DNA of 64,000 nt, taken from contig CAXXGA010000001.1 of NCBI GenBank assembly GCA_963678585.2, forward strand, positions 672,567-736,566, written 5' to 3'. Origin of the DNA: Breoghania sp963678585 (GTDB lineage Bacteria; Pseudomonadota; Alphaproteobacteria; Rhizobiales; Stappiaceae). The notes under the pieces were generated by a model. It did no database searches, was not told where the DNA came from, and saw only the letters and a list, made by a program, of their open reading frames with translations. Of the stretch, positions 43,611-52,607 are shown piece by piece; the stretch's first letter is position 1; each line of letters opens with the position of its first letter. The position numbers and the translations under genes are program-made.

Positions 43611-43957
43611 GAGCGCACCGTCGCGGCCTTTTCCACGACCACGTCGGCCAGCCGCTCCAGATAGAGCGCGCCGTCCACCGTGCGCAGGATCACGACATTA
43701 CGCCGGTCGTTTTCATCGCGGCGGCGGTCGAGGAGTTTCATCCGGCCCATCGTATCGAGCGCGCGAGTGATGGCGGGCTTGGTGACATTCAGCTTCTTGG
43801 CCAGCCCGCGAACGGTGTGCGGGGGCGGTTCCAGATAGACCGTGAGAAGAATCGCCATCTGGCGGGCGGTCAGGTCCTGCTCGCCGAAATGTACCAGCTC
43901 CAGCGTGACGTCGTGCCAGAGCTTCAAAGCCTGACTTGCGCGGATCTCGATCGCCAT
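43607..43957 (-). CDS. MarR-family transcriptional regulator
   Basis: 116 residues from ATG 43957; a longer frame to 44005 is less likely. The winged helix is clear: LTARQMAILLTVYLEPPPHTVRGLAKKLNVTKPAITRALDTMGRM, then wing RRDENDRRNVVILRT. It overlaps the start of the NlpC/P60 gene by 4 nt (ATGA) and may regulate it. Confidence 0.83.
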   Translation of the reverse strand: MAIEIRASQALKLWHDVTLELVHFGEQDLTARQMAILLTVYLEPPPHTVRGLAKKLNVTKPAITRALDTMGRMKLLDRRRDENDRRNVVILRTVDGALYLERLADVVVEKAATVRS

Positions 43958-44082
43958 GATGCGGTTGCTCGCCTTCGCTACGCAGGAACATGCCCCGGAT
44001 ACCAAGCCTTGCGGCCCGGTATCCGGATGTTGATCATTTCGGTTCCGGTATAGAATCTGACGCGAGCTGCATCAAGCGCGCG

Positions 44083-45459
44083 TCATGCCGGATAGCGTGT
44101 CTTCAGCAGCGAAAAAAGCGCGCGGATGGCTTGCGCCTCACCGCCTTCCGGATGGCCGGGGCGGGAAGACGGGCTCCATCCGAAGATGTCGAAATGCGCC
44201 CAGACGCCTGCATTTTCCACGAAACGGTCGAGGAAGAGAGCCGCCGTGATGGAGCCCGCAAAGCCGCCGGTGGAGACATGGTTGATGTCGGCGACCTTGG
44301 AATCCAGCATTTTCGCATAGGGCTTCCAAAGCGGCATGCGCCACAGCGGATCGGCCACTTCCTCCGCCTTTTCCGCCAGTGAGGCGGCGAAGGCGTCGTC
44401 ATGGGTGTAGAACGGCATCACCTCGGGCCCGAGCGCCACGCGGGCGGCCCCCGTCAGCGTTGCCATGTCGATGATGAGATCGGGATCCTCCTCGTCGGCC
44501 AGCGCCAGCGCATCGGCCAGAACGAGGCGGCCTTCGGCATCCGTATTGCCGATTTCAACGAAAATCCCCTTGCGGCTCGGCAGGATGTCGCCGGGGCGGA
44601 AGGCATTGCCCGCAATGGAGTTCTCCACCGCCGGGATAAGCACGCGCAGGCGCACCGGCAGCTTGGAGGCCATCACCATCAGCGCAAGGCCCAGCACGTT
44701 GGCCGCACCGCCCATGTCCTTCTTCATCAGGAGCATGGAGCTGGAGGGCTTGATGTCGAGACCGCCGGTATCGAAGCACACGCCCTTGCCCACCAGCGTC
44801 AGGCGCGGATGGGAGGGATCGCCCCACGAGAAATCGATCAGCCGGGGCGCGCGCGTGCTCGCCTTGCCGACCGCGTGGATCATCGGGAAGTTCTTTTCCA
44901 GAAGCTCCTCGCCGGTGACGGTGGAGAAGGTCGCGCCGAAGCGGTCCGCGAGATGCCTTGCGGCCTCCGCCAGTTCCTCCGGGCCCATGTCATTGGCGGG
45001 CGTGTTGATCAGGTCGCGGGCAAGGGCGACCGCCTCCATCTGGATCCGCGCACCGGGCAGATCGAACCCCTTCGGCACCACCAGACGGGCGCGTTCCGGC
45101 TCCTTGGCCTCGCTGCCGGACCGATAGGTGCGGAAGGAATAGGAGCCGAGCGCGAAGGCGATACAGGCGGTTGCCGGATCGGCAAAGCCTTCGAGGCGAT
45201 AGTTCCCCGGCCTCAGCGAGGCCAGCGCGCCTGCGGCATGGGCCGGGGCGTCCGCGCTGTCTCCGAAAAGCACCGCGGCCACGCCGCCATCGGCGTCCGG
45301 CACGCTCAGGATCGATCCCGGCGCGCCGGTATAGCCGTTGGCCTCGACCCAGCGCTGAGCGGCCGGGGCCAGAGAAGCGACGACGCCGTCAAGCGTGTCG
45401 GGCGTGACGGCATGAATGGCGAGCGAGGTTTCGGCAGACGCCAAAAGGGAATCGAACAC
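44083..45459 (-). CDS. Leucyl aminopeptidase family protein (M17)
   Basis: 458 residues from GTG 45459, with ggag 10 nt upstream; the open frame continues to 45552 without a better start. The M17 signature is EIGNTDAEGRLVLADAL, and the metal site around GKGVCFDTGGLDIKPSSSMLLMKKDMGGAA is intact. It removes N-terminal residues from peptides in the cytoplasm. Divergent from the TPR lipoprotein gene. Confidence 0.92.
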   Translation of the reverse strand: MFDSLLASAETSLAIHAVTPDTLDGVVASLAPAAQRWVEANGYTGAPGSILSVPDADGGVAAVLFGDSADAPAHAAGALASLRPGNYRLEGFADPATACIAFALGSYSFRTYRSGSEAKEPERARLVVPKGFDLPGARIQMEAVALARDLINTPANDMGPEELAEAARHLADRFGATFSTVTGEELLEKNFPMIHAVGKASTRAPRLIDFSWGDPSHPRLTLVGKGVCFDTGGLDIKPSSSMLLMKKDMGGAANVLGLALMVMASKLPVRLRVLIPAVENSIAGNAFRPGDILPSRKGIFVEIGNTDAEGRLVLADALALADEEDPDLIIDMATLTGAARVALGPEVMPFYTHDDAFAASLAEKAEEVADPLWRMPLWKPYAKMLDSKVADINHVSTGGFAGSITAALFLDRFVENAGVWAHFDIFGWSPSSRPGHPEGGEAQAIRALFSLLKTRYPA

Positions 45460-45539
45460 GGGAAAAATGCTCCGGAAACGGAATGGAAAGGGATGAAAGA
45501 GAGAGTAGGGAGCGGGGGCATCCAAAGCAACGGCGCGCG

Positions 45540-45570
45540 TTCGTTTAACCAAGCATTAGGGTAAACGAAT
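45540..45570. promoter_or_regulatory. Dyad and CtrA-like site between pepA-like and TPR genes
   Basis: TTCGTTTAACC (45540-45550) and GGGTAAACGAA (45559-45569) form an 11-bp inverted repeat with one mismatch. It also contains TTAA-N7-TTAG (45545-45559), one base short of the CtrA consensus TTAA-N7-TTAA. Confidence 0.4.
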
Positions 45571-45622
45571 TATGACTGGAGGCGTGTTTCACGCATCCCG
45601 CGTCGGCAACCGGAGTGTCGCC

Positions 45623-46399
45623 ATGCCCGCCCGCATCAACAGCTCGGATCCCGCTGCGCCGCACACGAGCAGACCCATGCGCCGCCTGACGGCGATCGCC
45701 GGTCTTGCCGCGGCGCTGGCGCTTGCGGGTTGCGTTTCCGACGGCAGTCTGACGGGCTCCGGGCAAGGCACATCGGGGGCGGTCACCCATCAGGCGATCG
45801 GACAATGGGCCTCGCGCTACGAGGCCGATCCGACCGAAAAGGCCAACATCCTTGGCTATGCCGATGCCCTTCGGCGCAACGATCAGCTCGACCAGTCCAT
45901 GGAAGTGTTGCGGCGCGGCCTAATCAAGCATCAGAAGGACCGCGAGATCGCAGCGGCCTATGGCAAAATCCTCGCGCAGAAGGGCCACTTCAAGGAGGCG
46001 CTGAACGTCATCCAGCAGGCCCAGACCCCGACCCGGCCCGACTGGAAACTGATGTCGGCCGAAGCCGCGATCCACGATCAGCTCGGTGACCGCAAGCGCG
46101 CACGCTATCTCTACACCGAAGCCCTCAAAATCGTGCCCGGCGAGCCGTCCGTGCTCAACAATCTGGCCATGAGCCATGTGCTGGAAAACGACCTGACGAC
46201 GGCCGAAAAGATCCTGCACAGCGCCATGGCGAGCAACAAGGCCGATCCGCGCGTGCGCCAGAACCTTGCCCTCGTGCTGGGCCTTCAGGGACGTTTCGCC
46301 GAAGCCGAGCAGGTCGCAAGCGCCGACCTGCCGCCCGAGCAGGTGAAGGCCAACATGGCCTACCTGAAACGCATGCTCGCCCAACGCGGCAAGAGCTGA
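45623..46399 (+). CDS. TPR lipoprotein, TadD-like
   Basis: 258 residues from ATG 45623 (cggag 7 nt upstream); ATG 45677 gives a shorter signal and ATG 45572 a longer one. The lipobox LALAGC follows RRLTAIAGLAAA. Tetratricopeptide repeats follow (ANILGYADALRRNDQLDQSMEVL and later REIAAAYGKILAQKGHFKEAL, PSVLNNLAMSHVLENDLTTAEKIL). The layout matches TadD, the outer-membrane lipoprotein of Tad/Flp pili, though no other tad gene is in the window. Confidence 0.78.
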   Translation: MPARINSSDPAAPHTSRPMRRLTAIAGLAAALALAGCVSDGSLTGSGQGTSGAVTHQAIGQWASRYEADPTEKANILGYADALRRNDQLDQSMEVLRRGLIKHQKDREIAAAYGKILAQKGHFKEALNVIQQAQTPTRPDWKLMSAEAAIHDQLGDRKRARYLYTEALKIVPGEPSVLNNLAMSHVLENDLTTAEKILHSAMASNKADPRVRQNLALVLGLQGRFAEAEQVASADLPPEQVKANMAYLKRMLAQRGKS

Positions 46400-46607
46400 C
46401 CCATCTACCAGGACGCGTACCGGCGTATTCGGACGACCTGCCGGGCCCATGTTCCGACCCGCGGGAACCTCCCCTTTCATGCCGGGACATGGCGGACAAT
46501 TGATTGTTGTGCCGGAATATGCTCTTAAGCAATCCGCGTTCAGGGCATGAACCGGCAAGCCCGGCCCCTCCTGACCACGCCCCGTTTGGTAAGCCCGTGA
46601 GGCATTA

Positions 46608-48386
<1,779 letters not shown>

Positions 48387-48424
48387 GCCGCGGCCGATCT
48401 CCGTATACCGGACGACACACACCG

Positions 48425-48461
48425 AAAAGCCGGGACCGCAGATGCGGAGCCCGGCTTTTTC
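48425..48461. terminator. Bidirectional terminator between ABC exporter and phyR
   Basis: AGCCGGG (48428-48434) pairs with CCCGGCT (48450-48456), with an inner CCGCA/TGCGG stem. TTTTT follows on the plus strand, and AAAA before the stem gives TTTT on the minus strand. Confidence 0.85.
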
Positions 48462-48481
48462 GCATTTCCCGACAGGCAGTG

Positions 48482-49279
48482 TCAGGCGGTCGGCGCGCTG
48501 ACGTTCTCGTTGAAGAACAGCGCCTGATTGACCAGCGCCTTCACCATGTCGGGGTTGAAGGGCTTGGTGATCAGGAAGGTCGGTTCCGGGCGCTCGCCCG
48601 TCAAAAGGCGCTCGGGGAAGGCAGTGATGAAGATCACCGGCAGGCTTTCTTCCTTCAGGATGTCATGAACCGCGTCGATGCCCGAGGACCCATCGGCAAG
48701 CTGGATATCGGCAAGAATGAGCCTGGGCGAGGTACGGGCGAAGAGATCGACCGCTTCCTTGCGGGTGCGGGCGACGCCGGTAACCTTGTGGCCGAGTTCC
48801 TCCACGATGTATTCCAGATCCATCGCGATCAGCGGCTCGTCCTCGATGATCATCACGTCGGTGGCGATGCGGCTGGAAAGCTCGCGACCCGCGTCCGCCA
48901 TCAGCTCGCCGACGCGCTCTTCGGTGACGGACAGGATTTCGGCCACTTCAGAGGGGCTGAAGCCTTCGACGGAACCGAGCAGAAACGCCTGGCAGGCAAG
49001 CGGCGAGATCGCCTGAAGATTGGCGCTCGCCGTTCGTTCCCAACCGAAGGGCGATTCAACTTCCGCAACCTCGATGCGAGCGGAACCGAAGACGCCGGAA
49101 AAGAGTTTGTAAAGCGAAACACGATCGCTGGATGTCTGCGGAAATGCCGAAACATCGGCAATCAACGCTTCGAGCACCGCGGCGACATAGGCATCGCCGG
49201 AACTCTGAGATCCGGTCACGGCCCGCGCATAGCGCCGCAAGTACGGCAGGTGAGAGGCTACCCGGGTGGACAGCGACAT
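48482..49279 (-). CDS. phyR: PhyR response regulator / anti-anti-sigma factor
   Basis: 265 residues from ATG 49279, the usual PhyR length. Residues 1-130 are sigma-like (SLYKLFSGVFGSARIEVAEV, SPLACQAFLLGSVEGFSPSEVAEILSV) and mimic EcfG for NepR. Residues 140-255 form a receiver: MIIEDEPLIAMDLEYIVEELGH, phospho-Asp in LILADIQL, and FITAFPERLLTGERPEP...ITKPF. On phosphorylation it captures NepR and frees the sigma factor. An EcfG-type promoter lies upstream at 49326-49350. nepR1 is divergent. Confidence 0.95.
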   Translation of the reverse strand: MSLSTRVASHLPYLRRYARAVTGSQSSGDAYVAAVLEALIADVSAFPQTSSDRVSLYKLFSGVFGSARIEVAEVESPFGWERTASANLQAISPLACQAFLLGSVEGFSPSEVAEILSVTEERVGELMADAGRELSSRIATDVMIIEDEPLIAMDLEYIVEELGHKVTGVARTRKEAVDLFARTSPRLILADIQLADGSSGIDAVHDILKEESLPVIFITAFPERLLTGERPEPTFLITKPFNPDMVKALVNQALFFNENVSAPTA

Positions 49280-49325
49280 GAGAAACTCCCCGATTGCAGG
49301 CAGATATGATCTTTGACAGCATGCC

Positions 49326-49350
49326 AACGGTCGGGAACGGAAAAGGTTCC
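49326..49350 (-). promoter_or_regulatory. EcfG-type promoter of phyR
   Basis: On the minus strand GGAAC (49350-49346), 16 nt, CGTT matches the EcfG/sigma-EcfG consensus GGAAC-N16/17-CGTT. It is about 50 nt upstream of the phyR start. The same DNA on the plus strand has GGAAC but no properly spaced CGTT. Confidence 0.85.
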
Positions 49351-49416
49351 ACCGCCCCGATCGTTTTCGATTATGCACGGCTGTGCAAAGGTGAAGACAA
49401 CGGACCTTTTTAGAAA

Positions 49417-49653
49417 ATGGCCTCCAAAGACCCCTGTCCCCCGCAAGATCCGCAGGTTCGCGCAGACGACGCGAACGATGCCGCGGCGCGCGCGGAGGAT
49501 ATGACACAGGCCCAGATTTCGCGGCAACTGCGTCAAATCTATGAAACCGTGCAGGGGGAAGGTATTCCGGACCGGTTTCTCGAGCTTCTGCAAAAGCTGG
49601 ACGAGGCAGAAAAGGCACAGCGCGGCGGCTACGACGGCGACGAAGACGAATAG
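49417..49653 (+). CDS. NepR-family anti-sigma factor (copy 1)
   Basis: 78 residues. The NepR core is ISRQLRQIYETVQGEGIPDRFLELLQKLDEAE (key pattern QL..IY...V...PDRF..LL..L). Flanks are acidic and disordered. NepR binds EcfG and, on stress, phosphorylated PhyR. It is divergent from phyR and convergent with the histidine kinase, separate from the operon that carries the second nepR and ecfG. No EcfG promoter is evident upstream on its own strand. Confidence 0.85.
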   Translation: MASKDPCPPQDPQVRADDANDAAARAEDMTQAQISRQLRQIYETVQGEGIPDRFLELLQKLDEAEKAQRGGYDGDEDE

Positions 49654-49727
49654 GCCGCGGCCTATTCGGGCCTAACCGGATCGAACCAGAGGCGGCGATG
49701 TCGTTTGCGCAGGAAACTGGCAGAGAT

Positions 49728-51338
49728 TCAGGCGTCGGCGACAGGGATGAGGAGAGAGACGGCGCTCCCCTCCACCTCGTATTCAGCGGAAAGCTGCGCG
49801 AGATAGGCGCGCATCAGGCGGGTCTTCAGGGGGGCGTGCGGATCGTCGCCCTCGGCGGCGAGATAGCCCCGGGGGCCGGAAATCTCCAGCCGTGCGCGCG
49901 TGCCTTCCGGCGCAATGGCAATCGTTATCTGTTCCTGCGCTGACAACCCGTCGAAACGCGGCGGCAGAAGCTCGGCCAGAATGAAGGCGAGCGGGATCGC
50001 CTTGTCGAGAACGATGGTCGTATGCGCGGCCTCGCGCGCCATGAAGCGGATGCGGCCCGACGGCAGGCGCACCGGCTCGCGCAGGGCATCGACGACCTCG
50101 CGCACCAGATCCTCCAGCCCCACATCCGTGCCTTCATTGGTGGCGTAGGAAACGCGGAAGGCCGCGGAAATGCCCTGCACCCGCTCAAGCGCTACCCGGA
50201 GCGCCGCCTTGTCGCTGTCTAACGTCGCCTCGCGACGCTGCATTCCGACAAGGCTCGCGATCATCTGCAACGTGTTCTTGATGCGGTGATGCAGTTCGCG
50301 GGTCAGGCGTTGCTGTTCCGCCAGAGAGTTTTCCAGATCCTTCGTGCGATAGGCGATGCGGTCGGCCATCATGTCGAAGGTCATGCCGAGAAGCTGGATT
50401 TCGGCAGGCGCCCTCTCAAGCCGGCCCACCCGCGCTTCAGTGTCGCCCGCCCCGTACTGGCGGAACGTGCCGTAGATATGGCGCAGGTAGCGCAACAAGA
50501 AGCGTTGCATGCCGAACCGCAGCACCACGAAGACGACCGCCAGAAGCGTCACCGGCAGGAGCAATGCGCGCGCCACGCTCAGCCAGGGCTCCAGGGCCGC
50601 CTGTTCGGGCAGAACGCCGGTGGCAATGCGGAAATCGGTACCGGGCACCGGCACGAGCGAGACCAGCCAGCCGCCTTCCTCGGGCAGATCTTCGGTAGCC
50701 GCGCCCTTCGCCAGATCGGCCTTGCCGAGCAAATCACGGAAGGCTTCCTTGTCCTCGCTGCGGTCGGAATAGTCGGCGAGGATGTTGCCGGAAGGGTCGA
50801 GCAGGGCAAAACTTGCATGACCGGACGTGGTGGCGACGATGGGCGCGATGAGCACGGCGCGCGGTTGCAGGCCGATGGAAACGGAGACGCGCCCGTCCCC
50901 GGATGTGCGCGTGATGACGATGGCCTCGCGCTCGCTCGCCTCGATCTCCGCAGGCTCGGCGGAGATCTCGCCCCCCTCGCGATAGCGCGTGCGCGCGCAG
51001 CGCGGAAGCCCGTCCACCTCCACCCGGATGCTCATCGCCTGATGCAATTCGCCCTGCAAAGCGTCGAAGACCGCATCGCAGTCGATGGCGGCGGGATCGT
51101 CGCGCAACACGAAGCCCGCCGCGAAGCCCTCCGCACGCGCAATCACCTTCGCGCTCGACTGGCCGGTCAGGCGCGCATAATCGATGAAATCGGACCGCGT
51201 CGCCTCCACCCGCCGCACGCGGTCGGCATAGGAGACGACGAAAGCGAGCGCCGCGAGTGGAATCAGGGCGCCCGCGATATAGCCGAACAGACGGCGATCG
51301 ATCTTTGAACTCGTGGTTGGAAGCTTAGCCCATGGCAC
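49728..51338 (-). CDS. Membrane histidine kinase (HisKA_2) with degenerate ATPase motifs, GSR locus
   Basis: 536 residues. A first membrane segment (about 17-37), a periplasmic sensor of about 230 residues, a second membrane segment (about 270-290) and a HAMP-like stretch lead to the phosphoacceptor ELHHRIKNTLQMIASLVGMQ. The ATP-binding half is eroded: the N-box expected as NELVTNALKHAF reads AELLPPRFDGLS, and the DxGxG box reads ISGPRGYLAAEG. It may act as phosphatase, scaffold or decoy towards PhyR rather than an autokinase. It overlaps the ecfG 3' end by 14 nt, so is the third gene of nepR2-ecfG-kinase. Confidence 0.82.
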   Translation of the reverse strand: MPWAKLPTTSSKIDRRLFGYIAGALIPLAALAFVVSYADRVRRVEATRSDFIDYARLTGQSSAKVIARAEGFAAGFVLRDDPAAIDCDAVFDALQGELHQAMSIRVEVDGLPRCARTRYREGGEISAEPAEIEASEREAIVITRTSGDGRVSVSIGLQPRAVLIAPIVATTSGHASFALLDPSGNILADYSDRSEDKEAFRDLLGKADLAKGAATEDLPEEGGWLVSLVPVPGTDFRIATGVLPEQAALEPWLSVARALLLPVTLLAVVFVVLRFGMQRFLLRYLRHIYGTFRQYGAGDTEARVGRLERAPAEIQLLGMTFDMMADRIAYRTKDLENSLAEQQRLTRELHHRIKNTLQMIASLVGMQRREATLDSDKAALRVALERVQGISAAFRVSYATNEGTDVGLEDLVREVVDALREPVRLPSGRIRFMAREAAHTTIVLDKAIPLAFILAELLPPRFDGLSAQEQITIAIAPEGTRARLEISGPRGYLAAEGDDPHAPLKTRLMRAYLAQLSAEYEVEGSAVSLLIPVADA

Positions 51339-51903
51339 GACTTTTGGCCGTCGGTACGGAGGTTATGGACAGGACCGCCTGGGCGGACCCATCGGGACCG
51401 AACTCGTCGGCAGACGAAACGCTCAGCATTTCCGCCAGCTTTGCCCGGGCACGATTGACGCGGCTTTTTACAGTGCCGATGGCGCATCCGCAAATTTCGG
51501 AAGCCTCCTCGTAGGAAAAGCCCGATGCGCCGATCAGGATCAGCGCCTCGCGCTGGTCGTCGGGAAGCTTGTCGAGCGCGGCGCGGAAATCGGCGAAATC
51601 CAGATGCCCCTGCTGCTGCGGATGTTCGGCCAGATTGGCGGCGTAAACGCCGTCGCTGTCCTGCACCTCGCGCTTCATCTTGCGACAGTTGGAATAGAAG
51701 GTGTTGCGCAGGATGGTGAAGAGCCAGGCCCGCATGTTGGTGCCCGCGGTGAAGGAGTGGAAATTGCCCCAGGCCTTCATCAGCGCCTCCTGCACCAGAT
51801 CGTCGGCGCGGTCACCCGCGCCCGTCAGCGAGGCGGCGAAGGCGCGCATGCTGGGAATGCAGGCGATGAATTCGTTTCGCAGTTCCGGGGTGATTTCAGC
51901 CAT
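51325..51903 (-). CDS. ecfG: EcfG general stress sigma factor
   Basis: 192 residues from ATG 51903; an alternative ATG at 51912 is too close to the GGAG. Sigma2 region: RADDLVQEALMKAWGNFHSFTAGTNMRAWLFTILRNTFYS. Sigma4: LPDDQREALILIGASGFSYEEASEICGCAIGTVKSRVNRARAKL. This is the EcfG (ECF15) group of alphaproteobacteria. It overlaps nepR2 by 8 nt and should drive its own operon from the promoter at 52224-52248. Confidence 0.95.
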   Translation of the reverse strand: MAEITPELRNEFIACIPSMRAFAASLTGAGDRADDLVQEALMKAWGNFHSFTAGTNMRAWLFTILRNTFYSNCRKMKREVQDSDGVYAANLAEHPQQQGHLDFADFRAALDKLPDDQREALILIGASGFSYEEASEICGCAIGTVKSRVNRARAKLAEMLSVSSADEFGPDGSAQAVLSITSVPTAKSRAMG

Positions 51904-52123
51904 CCTGATCATGCTCCTGCCTGAAATCCTCAGGGGTGGCATCCGCAGGATGCGCCTCTTCAAGCTGCTTCATCAGCATGGAGATCCGGTCAGGCACGGG
52001 TTCATCGAGCACGCTGTCATAGATCGACTTGAGCTGGCTGCCGATCCGGGACTGGATATCATCACTGAAGCCGACGCCCTTGCGGCGAAGCTTGTCTTCA
52101 TCAGCCATGACGTCTCTTCTCAT
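51896..52123 (-). CDS. nepR: NepR-family anti-sigma factor (copy 2)
   Basis: 75 residues from ATG 52123 (AGGA 7 nt upstream); ATG 52108 would remove five residues. The core IGSQLKSIYDSVLDEPVPDRISMLMKQLEEAH matches NepR. It lies directly before ecfG with an 8-nt overlap, the canonical anti-sigma/sigma arrangement, and is preceded by an EcfG promoter. A second, diverged NepR is at 49417-49653. Confidence 0.9.
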   Translation of the reverse strand: MRRDVMADEDKLRRKGVGFSDDIQSRIGSQLKSIYDSVLDEPVPDRISMLMKQLEEAHPADATPEDFRQEHDQDG

Positions 52124-52223
52124 GATTTCATCCTTTCGCCGGATCCGGCATGACCCTGTCTTCGGCCTGCCGATCGCGGCGCTACTCGCGCCCGTCACTG
52201 CCATCGCCAAAAGCTAGGACAGG

Positions 52224-52248
52224 AACGCAGCCGGAGTAAGTCGGTTCC
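52224..52248 (-). promoter_or_regulatory. EcfG-type promoter of nepR2-ecfG
   Basis: On the minus strand GGAAC (52248-52244), 16 nt, CGTT. It is about 100 nt upstream of nepR2. On the plus strand the same DNA also reads GGAAC-N17-GTT, but with G instead of C before GTT and no gene to drive. Confidence 0.85.
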
Positions 52249-52315
52249 ATCGGAAGGCGAAAATACTTTCCGAGATGTCATGCCCCGCAAGAGACATGAC
52301 ACCCGGCGGCCAGGC

Positions 52316-52507
52316 TCAGGCGTAGGACGCGCGTGACGGCCCCGCCATGAGCCACAACAGAAAGCCGACCAGCGGCAGCAGCAGGATCAGCACGACCCAC
52401 AGCACCTTGGAACCCGTGGACGCACCGGAGCCGAGGATCTTCACGATCGCATAGACATCAAGAACGAGGATCACGAGGCCCATCAGGCCCCCAACTTCGA
52501 TACCCAT
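52316..52507 (-). CDS. Small membrane protein, PLDc_N-like
   Basis: 63 residues: two hydrophobic helices (LMGLVILVLDVYAIVKIL and VLWVVLILLLPLVGFLLWLM) joined by a short polar turn, matching the phospholipase-D N-terminal transmembrane domain that often occurs alone. Function unknown. ggagaagtg precedes the ATG. A GGAAC-N17-CGTT element about 70 nt upstream makes it a likely member of the EcfG regulon. Confidence 0.82.
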   Translation of the reverse strand: MGIEVGGLMGLVILVLDVYAIVKILGSGASTGSKVLWVVLILLLPLVGFLLWLMAGPSRASYA

Positions 52508-52578
52508 TGCACTTCTCCCTGATTATCGACGGCGGATGACCGCAGCAGGTGCTGCGGCAGCCGGTCATTCAGGCAATT

Positions 52579-52604
52579 AACGCAAGGGGAGACGGGAAAG
52601 TTCC
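52579..52604 (-). promoter_or_regulatory. EcfG-type promoter of the small membrane protein
   Basis: On the minus strand GGAAC (52604-52600), 17 nt, CGTT, then the gene start at 52507. It lies just outside the stop of the Bcr/CflA gene (52608). Confidence 0.7.
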
Positions 52605-52607
52605 GAC

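Noticed and set aside
49334..49366. EcfG promoter for nepR1 on the plus strand
   Set aside because: GGAAC is present but the next CGTT is 23 nt away, outside the 16-17 nt spacing.
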